This document shows positions 1 through 5,817 of a DNA stretch of 5,927 nt, piece by piece. Under the pieces are notes generated by a model. That model saw only the letters and a program-made list of their open reading frames with translations. It ran no database searches and was not told the origin of the DNA. Source of the stretch: Acidimicrobiaceae bacterium. GTDB taxonomy: Bacteria > Actinomycetota > Acidimicrobiia > Acidimicrobiales > Palsa-688. Numbering within the stretch: position 1 is the first letter of the stretch; each line of letters starts with the position of its first letter. The position numbers and the translations under genes are program-made. Location: positions 4,280 through 10,206 of the forward strand of contig PMLI01000421.1 in assembly GCA_003158835.1 (NCBI GenBank), written 5' to 3'.

Positions 1-609
1 GGCACCGGCCGGGGACGGGCCGGCCAGGCCCGCCTCGGCCCAGGCCCGGACCAGCTCCATCCCTCTGGCGCCGCAACAGGTGTCCCGGCGGCCGTGCGTG
101 CACACCAGGACGTCGACGACCCCGAGCCCGGCCCCGGAGCCCGGATCCATCCCCCCGGCGGCACCGGCCCCGCGACCGAGCAGGGCGGCCGCCGCCTCCG
201 CCAGATCCCCGGGACCGGCCCGGCCTTCCCGGCGGGACAGGGGGCCCGCCCACCCGGGCCGCGTCGTCCGGTAGGAGATCAGCCGGCGTTGCCCGGCCGC
301 CATGGCCCCGGGCGGTACCGGTCCCGGAGAGGGGCGCAGTTCCTGGGATTGTTCATCGGCTGGTCCGGCTCCGGCCCGTGCTATGGCCTGCACCCGCAGG
401 CCGGCGGCGGCGGCCAACTCGACCACGTCCGCCAGTTCGGCGACTTCGGAGATGTCGGAGGGCCAAGGCAACGGCTGTTCGACGAGCAGGTAGCCCTGGT
501 AGTAGCCGGCCGAGCCGATCGGGCTCAGGTCCTGGCTCCGGGCCCAGTCGCTGCAGGCGGGAGGTCCGCCCGCGAGCGCGCCTGTCATGGCTTTGGGGGG
601 CTCAGGCAT
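1..609 (-). CDS. Sucrase/ferredoxin-like family protein (Apd1-type), N-terminal part, runs off the window
   Basis: The reading frame is open from ATG at 609 to the left edge: 203 codons with no stop, so the C-terminus is missing. The translation has the landmarks I know from the sucrase/ferredoxin-like family (PF06999). An early cysteine lies in a 'CSDWAR' context (C19), followed by 'PIGSAG' (30-35), then the 'YLLVEQPLPWP' block (40-50), and finally 'CTHGRRDTCCG' (170-180), which matches the family's C-T-[NH]-G-x-R-D-x-C-C motif. Yeast Apd1 is a relative with a thioredoxin-like fold and a [2Fe-2S] cluster bound by two Cys and two His. The His-rich part would lie outside this window, so cluster binding cannot be judged. 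Residues 80-165 are rich in Gly, Ala and Pro and look weakly conserved. An in-frame TGA lies three codons upstream of 609, so the start is 609 or the in-frame ATG at 588 (M8). Neither has a good Shine-Dalgarno. The substrate and role are unknown; a redox or electron-transfer function is only inferred from the family. Confidence 0.8.
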   Translation of the reverse strand, partial: MPEPPKAMTGALAGGPPACSDWARSQDLSPIGSAGYYQGYLLVEQPLPWPSDISEVAELADVVELAAAAGLRVQAIARAGAGPADEQSQELRPSPGPVPPGAMAAGQRRLISYRTTRPGWAGPLSRREGRAGPGDLAEAAAALLGRGAGAAGGMDPGSGAGLGVVDVLVCTHGRRDTCCGARGMELVRAWAEAGLAGPSPAGA

Positions 610-623
610 ACCGGCTCAGGCAT
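585..623 (-). CDS. Possible 12-codon leader ORF overlapping the start of the sucrase/ferredoxin-like gene
   Basis: ATG at 623 opens a frame reading MPEPVCLSPPKP and then TGA (587-585). The stop overlaps the in-frame ATG at 588 of the downstream gene as ATGA, the arrangement used for translational coupling. The frame exists because a 14-bp tandem duplication copied the ATG region, shifting it out of frame with the main gene. A TAGCCT hexamer on the minus strand ends 6 nt before this ATG, which would suit a leaderless transcript, but no Shine-Dalgarno is present. The frame is so short that chance is a serious alternative. Confidence 0.2.
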   Translation of the reverse strand: MPEPVCLSPPKP

Positions 624-626
624 ACC
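599..626. repeat. Perfect 14-bp tandem duplication at the gene start
   Basis: The unit GGCTCAGGCATACC occurs twice, head to tail, at 599-612 and 613-626 with no mismatch. On the minus strand each copy contains GGTATGCCTGAGCC and so carries an ATG, at 609 and 623. Since 14 is not a multiple of 3, the two ATGs are in different frames. This looks like a recent slippage or tandem duplication event. Confidence 0.9.
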
Positions 627-663
627 AACAGGCTAGGGGGCGCCCGGACGTTCCCCGCACCGC

Positions 664-1107
664 TCAGGGCACGGCAAAGGCGTAAATTGGCACGCCGTTG
701 GCGAAGTAGGACTGCGACGGCAGGAAGGGGCCGTTGACCAGGACGGACGACCAACCGCCTGGGCTCGGCCCGGCGTCACCCTCGACGGTGTCGATCTCAC
801 CGTCGGGCCACACCTGGGCCACAACGCCCAGGTGCGGTGACGTCGATAGGTTTTGGGGGCCCGTGCCGTAGAGCACGAGATCGCCCGGGGCCGGCTTGTC
901 GCCCGCGGCGATGACCCGGGTATGGCGCGCCGCCCAGCGATAGACGTCACCGGCGAAGGCATAGCGGGGCACACGGATCCCCGCTTTCTCCCACACCCAG
1001 GTGGCAAAGAGGGCGCACCACTGCTCGCACGGCCCGTACGGGTTGCAATAGTTGCCGCCGTCCGGGCTCGGCCCGACCTGGCCGGCGGCCACGCTGACGA
1101 TACGGCT
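664..1107 (-). other. CHAP-type cysteine amidase/peptidase domain (residues 327-473)
   Basis: This segment encodes the enzymatic part of the exported protein. The order W-C-A-x-F followed by an amphipathic helix and 'AGI-VP', then 'PGDLVLYG', 'HLGVV' and 'TVEGD', is the usual order of a CHAP fold (Cys in the first helix, His on the following strand, then an acidic or Asn residue). C357 and H418 are the expected dyad. I could not align it to a profile, so assignment to CHAP rather than a sister papain-like clan is by motif only. Confidence 0.75.
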
Positions 1108-2085
1108 GGGGCGGTCAGGGCTCGGGTGGTCGAGGCTCACTCTGAAAGCCTCCGCGTCCAGGAGCCAGTAACCGGGGGCGGCCGGGTCGGCGACTATGGC
1201 GGCGATGGGCGGGCGGGGCACGGATCTGTTGTTGCCGCCCCGGTACGGCGCGTCCCCGAACGCGTCCACTTCACCGTTGCCGCACACCAGCCAGTAACCG
1301 TGGCCATCCGGGGTCACCGCCACCCCGTCCACGGGTGGGTGGCCCCGCATCCCTCCCAGGCGCGGTGCGTCCCCGTAAGCAACCACCTCACCCCCACCCT
1401 GTACCAGCCAATAACCGCCGCCGTCGGCCGAAGGGGCCAAGGCCACGACAGGGATATTGTGCAGGTCGGTGGCGCCCAGGGACCCGAAGTAACGTGCGTC
1501 ACCGAAGGAGTAAACGGCGCCGTGGCTGGAAACCATCCAGTAGCCCCGCCCGTGGCGCGTGCGAGCGAACCCCACTATCGGCTCGGGCGGCGACATCGGG
1601 CGGGAGGGACCGTAAAAAACGGCGTCCCCAAAAGCGAAAACGCTGCCGCCCGCACTGACGAGCCAGTACCCTTCCCCGTCGGTCGTGGCACTTATGGCGA
1701 CGATGGGGGCACGCAGCCGGAGGGTGCCGGTCCCACCGAAATATCGGGCGTCGCCATAAGTGAGCACGCCCCCGTCGGCACCGGCCAGCCAATAACCCTT
1801 TCCGTCCGGCGTCGCGGCCATGGCCACGATCGGCGCCGCCAGTGACATATTGGTCGGGCTGCCAAAAAACCTCGCCGCTCCATGCGTGATCACGCCACCG
1901 TCTTTGAAAGTCCCGCTGTGCTCCGCGGCCGCCAATCGGGCCGCAGCGGTGGAGGCGGGGCGTGGCGCCGCCCCGGCCGGCGAGGCCAAACCCGGCCACG
2001 AACCACACGTTATTAGGGCGGCCGATAAAGCCGCCCCACCCAGCCACCGTGACCTGGCCGAGCGGCCCGCCGCGCTGCTCCGCAT
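664..2085 (-). CDS. Exported repeat protein with C-terminal CHAP-type amidase/peptidase domain
   Basis: The protein has 473 residues. Residues 1-40 look like a Sec signal peptide: Arg-rich start, hydrophobic stretch from about 14 to 27, and a likely AxA-type cleavage near A40. Residues 61-319 carry a repeat of about 42 residues, consensus 'PIVaiaaTpDGxGYWLvxxdGgVxaFGDArYfGs'. There are five full copies (about 85-126, 127-168, 169-211, 212-250, 251-292), a half copy before them (61-84) and the complementary half after them (293-319). Residues 327-473 resemble a CHAP/NlpC-P60-like domain: 'CEQWCALFATWVWEKAGI' with probable nucleophile C357, 'PAPGDLVLYG' (398-407), 'SPHLGVV' with probable catalytic H418, and 'IDTVEGD' (431-437), where the third polar residue would lie. 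C347 and C353 could form a disulfide. CHAP domains usually cleave peptidoglycan amide bonds, so a role at the cell wall, with the repeats as a binding or scaffold module, is the likely inference. A purine-rich AAGAAGGGAAG directly precedes ATG 2085. The gene is divergent from prpD and lies 54 nt from the next minus-strand gene, so the two could be co-transcribed. Confidence 0.85.
   Translation of the reverse strand: MRSSAAGRSARSRWLGGAALSAALITCGSWPGLASPAGAAPRPASTAAARLAAAEHSGTFKDGGVITHGAARFFGSPTNMSLAAPIVAMAATPDGKGYWLAGADGGVLTYGDARYFGGTGTLRLRAPIVAISATTDGEGYWLVSAGGSVFAFGDAVFYGPSRPMSPPEPIVGFARTRHGRGYWMVSSHGAVYSFGDARYFGSLGATDLHNIPVVALAPSADGGGYWLVQGGGEVVAYGDAPRLGGMRGHPPVDGVAVTPDGHGYWLVCGNGEVDAFGDAPYRGGNNRSVPRPPIAAIVADPAAPGYWLLDAEAFRVSLDHPSPDRPSRIVSVAAGQVGPSPDGGNYCNPYGPCEQWCALFATWVWEKAGIRVPRYAFAGDVYRWAARHTRVIAAGDKPAPGDLVLYGTGPQNLSTSPHLGVVAQVWPDGEIDTVEGDAGPSPGGWSSVLVNGPFLPSQSYFANGVPIYAFAVP
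1129..1905 (-). repeat. Coding repeats: five full units of about 42 residues plus two half units (residues 61-319)
   Basis: Each unit contains a 'GYWL/M' core followed after about 6 residues by 'G-x-V-x-x-[FY]-G-D-A'. The GYWL cores lie at residues 97, 139, 181, 224, 263 and 305; the 'GDA/GAA' cores lie at 69, 111, 153, 195, 238 and 277. There are therefore six of each, but the chain begins with a GDA half and ends with a GYWL half. The units differ at many residues, so they are old duplications rather than recent copies. Confidence 0.85.
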
Positions 2086-2097
2086 CTTCCCTTCTTA
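2086..2097 (-). promoter_or_regulatory. Purine-rich ribosome binding region of the CHAP gene
   Basis: On the minus strand the sequence TAAGAAGGGAAG directly precedes ATG 2085. AGAAG/AAGGG elements fall about 3-6 nt from the start, slightly close but workable. This supports 2085 as the start together with the signal peptide that follows immediately. Confidence 0.5.
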
Positions 2098-2135
2098 GCA
2101 CCGGCCCCCAACTGTCGGACGTTTTCGCGCCGGAA

Positions 2136-2163
2136 GTGCTCCCGCCGGCGTGCTCCCGCCGAC
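2136..2163. repeat. Imperfect 14-bp tandem direct repeat in the divergent promoter region
   Basis: GTGCTCCCGCCGGC (2136-2149) is followed directly by GTGCTCCCGCCGAC (2150-2163), 13 of 14 positions identical. It lies 51 nt from the CHAP start and about 100 nt from the prpD start. Directly repeated sites about 1.3 helical turns apart could bind a regulator, but nothing identifies one. A simple slippage duplication is the alternative. Confidence 0.7.
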
Positions 2164-2191
2164 CACGCCCAGCCCGGCCGGCCCGAAGCCC

Positions 2192-2237
2192 TTGTGCCCG
2201 TCCGAGGATGGATATCGTTCTGGGGAGTGAAAGGCAA
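2192..2237. promoter_or_regulatory. Possible overlapping divergent promoters around GATATC
   Basis: On the plus strand, TTGTGC (2192-2197) and TATCGT (2213-2218) are 15 nt apart, a short spacer, and could drive prpD with a leader of roughly 40 nt. On the minus strand, TTGCCT (complement of 2232-2237) and TATCCA (complement of 2209-2214) are 17 nt apart and could drive the CHAP gene with a leader of about 110 nt. All four hexamers are imperfect. The two -10-like elements share the same bases, so the two directions would compete if both are real. Confidence 0.25.
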
Positions 2238-2264
2238 CCGCCCCTTCGGGCACCCCCGACGCGT

Positions 2265-3761
2265 ATGAAACAGCACGAGGTCCGCTCGCACAAAAGCGCA
2301 GACAGGATCCCCCGAGACCGGCAACTGGCCTGGAAGCTGGCCGAGATTGCCACCGACCCCGTGCCGGTCGAGCCGCAGGTGGCGGCCATGGTCGTCAACC
2401 GGTTGATCGACGACGCCGGCGTGGCGGCCGCGGCCCTGATGCGGACCTCCGTGGCCAATGCCCGTGCCCAGGCCGTTTGCCACCAGCTGGTGCCGGGCGC
2501 CGCCATTTGGGGCTACCCCGAGGGCTCGGCCGGAAGGCGCGTCGCGCCGGAGTGGGCGGCGTGGGCCAACGGCGTGGCCGTGCGGGAGCTGGACTTCCAC
2601 GACACCTTCCTCGCGGCCGAGTACTCCCACCCCGGCGACAACATCCCCGCCCTGCTGGCGGTGGCTCAACACGCCGGCTGCTGCGGGACCGATCTCGTCC
2701 GGGCCGTCGCCACCGCCTACGAGGTCCAGGTCGACCTGGCCCGCGGCATCTCCCTGCACGAGCACAAGATCGACCACGTCGCCCACCTGGGACCGTCCGT
2801 AGCCGCCGGCCTGGGCACGCTGCTGCACCTGCCGGCCGCGGTCGTCTACCAGGCCATAGGGCAGGCCCTGCACACCACGACGGCCACCCGCCAGTCGCGC
2901 AAGGGGGACATCTCGTCGTGGAAAGCCTATGCCCCCGCCTTCGCCGCCAAGGTGGCGATAGAAGCTGTCGACCGTGCCATGCGGGGCGAGACCTCGCCGG
3001 CGCCGATCTACGAAGGCGAGGACGGCGTCATCGCCTGGCTCCTGGGCGGTCCCGACGCCGTGTACCGGGTGCCTCTGCCCGAGCCGGGCGAGCCCAAGCG
3101 CGCCATCCTCAGCACCTACACCAAGGAACACTCGGCCGAGTACCAGGCGCAGGCCTTCATCGACCTGGCCCGGCGCCTGCGCCCGCGGGTCACGGGCACC
3201 GCTGCGGTGCGTTCGGTGACCATATACACCAGCCACCACACCCACTACGTCATCGGGACCGGTGCGGGCGACCCCCAGAAGTTCGACCCGGACGCCTCCC
3301 GTGAGACGCTCGACCATTCTCTGCCTTACATCTTCGCCGTGGCCCTGGAGGACGGCACGTGGGACCACGTCTGGTCGTACTCGCCGGAAAGAGCCCACCG
3401 CCCCGAGACCGTCGCCCTGTGGGCCAAGGTCAAGACCGAAGAAGGCGCCAGGTGGACGGAGCGTTACCTGGCGGGCGAGGCGTTCGGGGGCCGGGTGGTG
3501 GTCGAGCTGGAGGACGGGACCACGATCGAGGACGAGATCGACGTGGCCGATGCCCATCCGGGCGGCGCCCGGCCCTTCGGGCCTGACGACTATGTGGAGA
3601 AGTTCCACCGGCTGGCAGCCGGGACTATCGCCCCGGCCGAACAGCAACGCTTCGTCGCTGTGGTGGAGCGGCTGCCCTCCCTGACGCCCGACGAGGTGCG
3701 CCAGTGCACCTTCGCCCGCCCCGACCTCGAGGCGAAGACGCCCAAAGGAGGGCTCTTTTGA
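2265..3761 (+). CDS. prpD: 2-methylcitrate dehydratase PrpD (MmgE/PrpD family)
   Basis: The enzyme dehydrates 2-methylcitrate to 2-methylaconitate in the cytoplasmic methylcitrate cycle; an aconitase then makes 2-methylisocitrate. The protein has 498 residues, the usual size for PrpD. Diagnostic stretches are 'RDRQLAWKLAEIA' (17-29), 'HDTFLAAEYSHPGDNIPALL' (112-131), 'HEHKIDHVAHLG' (165-176), 'GEDGVIAWLLGGP' (251-263), 'KEHSAEYQAQAF' (287-298), 'DPQKFDPDASRETLDHSLPY' (336-355) and a C-terminal 'TPKGGLF'. Together they separate PrpD proper from more distant MmgE relatives. I chose ATG 2265 because 'MKQHEVRSHKSAD' is the typical family N-terminus. The in-frame ATG at 2208 would add 19 residues that do not look like this family. 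No clear Shine-Dalgarno precedes 2265, which is odd for the first gene of an operon. The stop overlaps the prpB ATG by one base. The order prpD-prpB-prpC matches the prpDBC operons of corynebacteria. Confidence 0.95.
   Translation: MKQHEVRSHKSADRIPRDRQLAWKLAEIATDPVPVEPQVAAMVVNRLIDDAGVAAAALMRTSVANARAQAVCHQLVPGAAIWGYPEGSAGRRVAPEWAAWANGVAVRELDFHDTFLAAEYSHPGDNIPALLAVAQHAGCCGTDLVRAVATAYEVQVDLARGISLHEHKIDHVAHLGPSVAAGLGTLLHLPAAVVYQAIGQALHTTTATRQSRKGDISSWKAYAPAFAAKVAIEAVDRAMRGETSPAPIYEGEDGVIAWLLGGPDAVYRVPLPEPGEPKRAILSTYTKEHSAEYQAQAFIDLARRLRPRVTGTAAVRSVTIYTSHHTHYVIGTGAGDPQKFDPDASRETLDHSLPYIFAVALEDGTWDHVWSYSPERAHRPETVALWAKVKTEEGARWTERYLAGEAFGGRVVVELEDGTTIEDEIDVADAHPGGARPFGPDDYVEKFHRLAAGTIAPAEQQRFVAVVERLPSLTPDEVRQCTFARPDLEAKTPKGGLF
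3744..3752 (+). promoter_or_regulatory. Strong Shine-Dalgarno of prpB inside the prpD end
   Basis: AAAGGAGGG lies within the last codons of prpD, about 8-9 nt before ATG 3761. It is the best ribosome binding site in the window and fixes the prpB start. It also means prpB can initiate independently as well as by re-initiation at the TGATG overlap. Confidence 0.8.
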
Positions 3762-4648
3762 TGTTCCACTCCCCCGTCCCGGCCACCGAAAAGCGCCGGG
3801 CCCTGCGCCAGGGCCTGGCCTCGGGGCGGATCCTGCGCTTCCCCGGTGCCTTCAACCCCCTGTCGGCGCGGCTGATCGAGCGCCTCGGCTTCGAGGGCGT
3901 CTACGTCTCGGGCGCCGTGGTAGCGGCGTCCCTGGCCCTGCCCGACATCGGCCTGACAACCCTGAGCGAGGTGGCGGAGCGCAGCCACGAGGTCGCCCGC
4001 ACCACGGGCCTTCCCACCCTGGTGGACGCCGACACGGGGTTCGGCGAGCCCTTGAGCGCGTCCCGCACGGTCCACGTCCTCGAGGACCTGGGCGTGTCCG
4101 GTTGCCATATCGAGGACCAGGTCAACCCGAAGCGCTGCGGCCATCTCGAAGGCAAGGAGATCGTCGCCGTCGCCGACATGCGCCGGCGGGTGAAGGCTGC
4201 GGCCGAGGCCCGACGAGACCCGGCCTTTGTCATATGTGCTCGCACCGACGCCCGGGCCGTGGAGGGGCTGGACGCCGCCGTCGAAAGGGCCAAGGCCTAC
4301 CTGGACGCCGGGGCGGACATGATCTTCGCCGAAGCCCTGGCCGACGAGGCTGAGATCGAGCACTTCCGCTCCCGCGTCGACGCCCCTTTGCTGGTGAACA
4401 TGACCGAGTTCGGCAAGACCGAACTGTTGGGTGCCGCCACGCTGGCCGGCCTCGGCGTGAACGTCGTCATCTACCCGGTTACGCTGTTACGCCTGGCCAT
4501 GGGGGCCGTGGAGCGCGGCCTGTGCGCGCTCGTCTCGGAAGGTACGCAAAAGGAGCTCTTGGACCAGATGCAGTCCCGCGCCCAACTGTACGACCTGCTG
4601 GGGTACGACGAGTACAGCGAGCTCGACGCCCGACTGGGACGAGCATGA
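3761..4648 (+). CDS. prpB: 2-methylisocitrate lyase PrpB (ICL/PEP mutase superfamily)
   Basis: The enzyme cleaves 2-methylisocitrate to pyruvate and succinate, the last step of the methylcitrate cycle. The protein has 295 residues, normal for PrpB and far shorter than isocitrate lyases. The isocitrate lyase signature is present as 'KRCGH' (124-128), with the catalytic cysteine at C126. 'DADTGFGE' (89-96) carries the Mg-binding aspartates D89 and D91. 'YVSGA' (48-52) corresponds to the substrate-binding loop, 'ARTDA' (160-164) holds the conserved Arg, and E119 and E191 lie at expected acidic positions. 'FPGAFNPLSARLIERLGF' (27-44) is the typical N-terminal TIM-barrel entry. The start is ATG 3761, which overlaps the prpD stop by one base and has AAAGGAGGG upstream. 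The end overlaps prpC by 4 nt. PEP mutase or oxaloacetate hydrolase activity is unlikely, given the KRCGH motif and the operon. Confidence 0.95.
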   Translation: MFHSPVPATEKRRALRQGLASGRILRFPGAFNPLSARLIERLGFEGVYVSGAVVAASLALPDIGLTTLSEVAERSHEVARTTGLPTLVDADTGFGEPLSASRTVHVLEDLGVSGCHIEDQVNPKRCGHLEGKEIVAVADMRRRVKAAAEARRDPAFVICARTDARAVEGLDAAVERAKAYLDAGADMIFAEALADEAEIEHFRSRVDAPLLVNMTEFGKTELLGAATLAGLGVNVVIYPVTLLRLAMGAVERGLCALVSEGTQKELLDQMQSRAQLYDLLGYDEYSELDARLGRA

Positions 4649-5817
4649 GCACGGCCGCCCCCGAGATCAAACGCGGCCTGGCCGGCGTCGTCGCGGATAC
4701 GACGGCGGTCTCGGTGATAGACGAGCACACCGGCACCCTGCTCTACCGCGGCTACCCGGTACCAGAACTGGCCGCTTCCTGCCGCTTCGAAGAGGTCGCC
4801 TATCTCATCTGGCACGGCGAGCTGCCCACCCCCGCGCAGCTGAAGATCTTCACGGCGGCCGAAAGGGCCGCTCGCCGGGTACCCCGGGAACTGACCGACG
4901 CCCTCGCCCGGCTCCCCCTCACCTGCGACCCCATGGACGTCCTGCGCACCGCAGTCAGCTATCTGGGCGCCCTCGAGCCGGTAGACGAACACCCCGCCGG
5001 CCCGCCCGGCACGCACCCGGGCGCCGACGAGGGGCTCGACCTCGAAAAGTCTCTGAGCCTGTGGGCCAAGCTCCCCACCATCGTCGCGGCCGAGCAGCGC
5101 CGGCGGCGGGGCCAGGCTCCCATCGCCCCGGACATCTCCCTTGCGTTCGCGGAGAACTTCTTCCACATGTGTTTTGGCTCCGTCCCCGACGCCGAAGTCG
5201 TCTGCGGTTTTGAGATATCGCTCATTTTGTACGCCGAGCACGGGTTCAATGCGTCGACTTTTACGGCCCGTGTCATAACCTCGACCCTCTCCGACCTTTA
5301 CTCCGCCGTCACCGGCGCCATCGGAGCGCTGAAGGGCCCGCTGCACGGCGGGGCAAATGAGGCGGTCATGGCCACCTTCGAACAGCTTTCCGCCCCCGAC
5401 GACGTGCCGGCTTGGCTGGCCGGCACCCTGGCCGAAGGGGGCAAGGTGATGGGCTTCGGCCACCGCGTCTACAAGCACGGCGACAGCCGGGTGCCCACCA
5501 TGCAGGGCGCCCTGGACGATCTCGCCCGGCGCAGCGAGGAGGGACGGCAGTTGATGGCCGTTTACGACCGCCTCCAGCGCGCCATGCTCGAATCGAAGGG
5601 CCTCTACCCCAACCTCGACTACCCGACCGGCCCGGTTTACCACCTTATGGGCTTCGACCGGCCCACCTTCACACCGATCTTCGTAATGAGCCGGGTCACG
5701 GGGTGGACGGCGCACGTAATCGAACAAAAAGCCCACAACGCCCTCATCCGGCCGCTGTCGGCTTATGTGGGCACCTCCCGGCGGGCAGTACCGGACAGGC
5801 CTCTTCCAGGCCAGTGA
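4645..5817 (+). CDS. prpC: 2-methylcitrate synthase PrpC (citrate synthase family)
   Basis: The enzyme condenses propionyl-CoA with oxaloacetate to 2-methylcitrate, the entry step of the cycle. The protein has 390 residues, in the range of short bacterial type II-like synthases. The N-terminus 'IKRGLAGVVADTTAVSVID' (8-26) and 'LLYRGYPVPELA' (32-43) are typical of PrpC/short citrate synthases. Catalytic landmarks are H199 in 'AEHGFNASTF', H234 in 'GPLHGGANE', H273 in 'GFGHRVYKHGDSR' (270-282) and D325 in 'NLDYPTG'. R350 and the C-terminal 'ALIRPLSAYVG' (366-376) fit substrate and CoA binding. Residues 112-130, rich in Pro and Gly, form a slightly extended loop. The sequence alone does not cleanly separate methylcitrate from citrate synthase; the operon decides it. 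ATG 4645 overlaps the prpB stop as ATGA, which implies translational coupling, and only a weak GGGAC/GAG precedes it. Codons 176-214 use more A/T-ending codons than the rest of the gene. Confidence 0.93.
   Translation: MSTAAPEIKRGLAGVVADTTAVSVIDEHTGTLLYRGYPVPELAASCRFEEVAYLIWHGELPTPAQLKIFTAAERAARRVPRELTDALARLPLTCDPMDVLRTAVSYLGALEPVDEHPAGPPGTHPGADEGLDLEKSLSLWAKLPTIVAAEQRRRRGQAPIAPDISLAFAENFFHMCFGSVPDAEVVCGFEISLILYAEHGFNASTFTARVITSTLSDLYSAVTGAIGALKGPLHGGANEAVMATFEQLSAPDDVPAWLAGTLAEGGKVMGFGHRVYKHGDSRVPTMQGALDDLARRSEEGRQLMAVYDRLQRAMLESKGLYPNLDYPTGPVYHLMGFDRPTFTPIFVMSRVTGWTAHVIEQKAHNALIRPLSAYVGTSRRAVPDRPLPGQ

Larger units (their letters stand above)
2086..2264. promoter_or_regulatory. Divergent intergenic region between the CHAP gene and the prp operon
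   Basis: These 179 nt must contain the promoters of both directions. They hold an imperfect 14-bp tandem repeat (2136-2163) and an AT-richer stretch around GATATC (2211-2216), in an otherwise very GC-rich region. I see no hairpin followed by a T run, and no TTTGCAAA-type site as described for mycobacterial PrpR. Confidence 0.6.

Noticed and set aside
94..636. Open frame on the plus strand of about 180 codons
   Set aside because: It is the antisense of the sucrase/ferredoxin-like gene. Its product is low-complexity (Gly, Arg, Pro), whereas the minus strand carries clear family motifs.
610..663. Terminator between the CHAP gene and the sucrase/ferredoxin-like gene
   Set aside because: Only a short GGGCGCCC palindrome is present, with no extended stem and no T run, so read-through is possible.
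853..1845. Long plus-strand open frame opposite the CHAP gene
   Set aside because: The minus-strand product has a signal peptide, regular repeats and catalytic motifs. The plus frame only mirrors the repeats and has no recognisable domain.
2004..2016. Lipobox-like LITC at residues 24-27 of the CHAP protein
   Set aside because: Thr before the Cys is a poor fit to the lipobox, and a better AxA signal peptidase I site follows at residues 38-40.
2181..2251. 8-bp inverted repeat GCCCGAAG / CTTCGGGC (2181-2188 and 2244-2251)
   Set aside because: The arms are 55 nt apart and are GC-rich words expected by chance in this composition; no hairpin or operator logic supports it.
1962..2264. Upstream extension of the prpD frame
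   Set aside because: It is Pro/Arg-rich, overlaps the signal-peptide coding end of the divergent gene, and precedes the typical PrpD N-terminus at 2265.
2086..2264. Mycobacterial-type PrpR site (TTTGCAAA)
   Set aside because: No match or near match was found on either strand between the two divergent genes.
2013..3647. Long minus-strand open frame opposite prpD
   Set aside because: It is an antisense shadow in GC-rich DNA; the plus strand encodes an intact PrpD.
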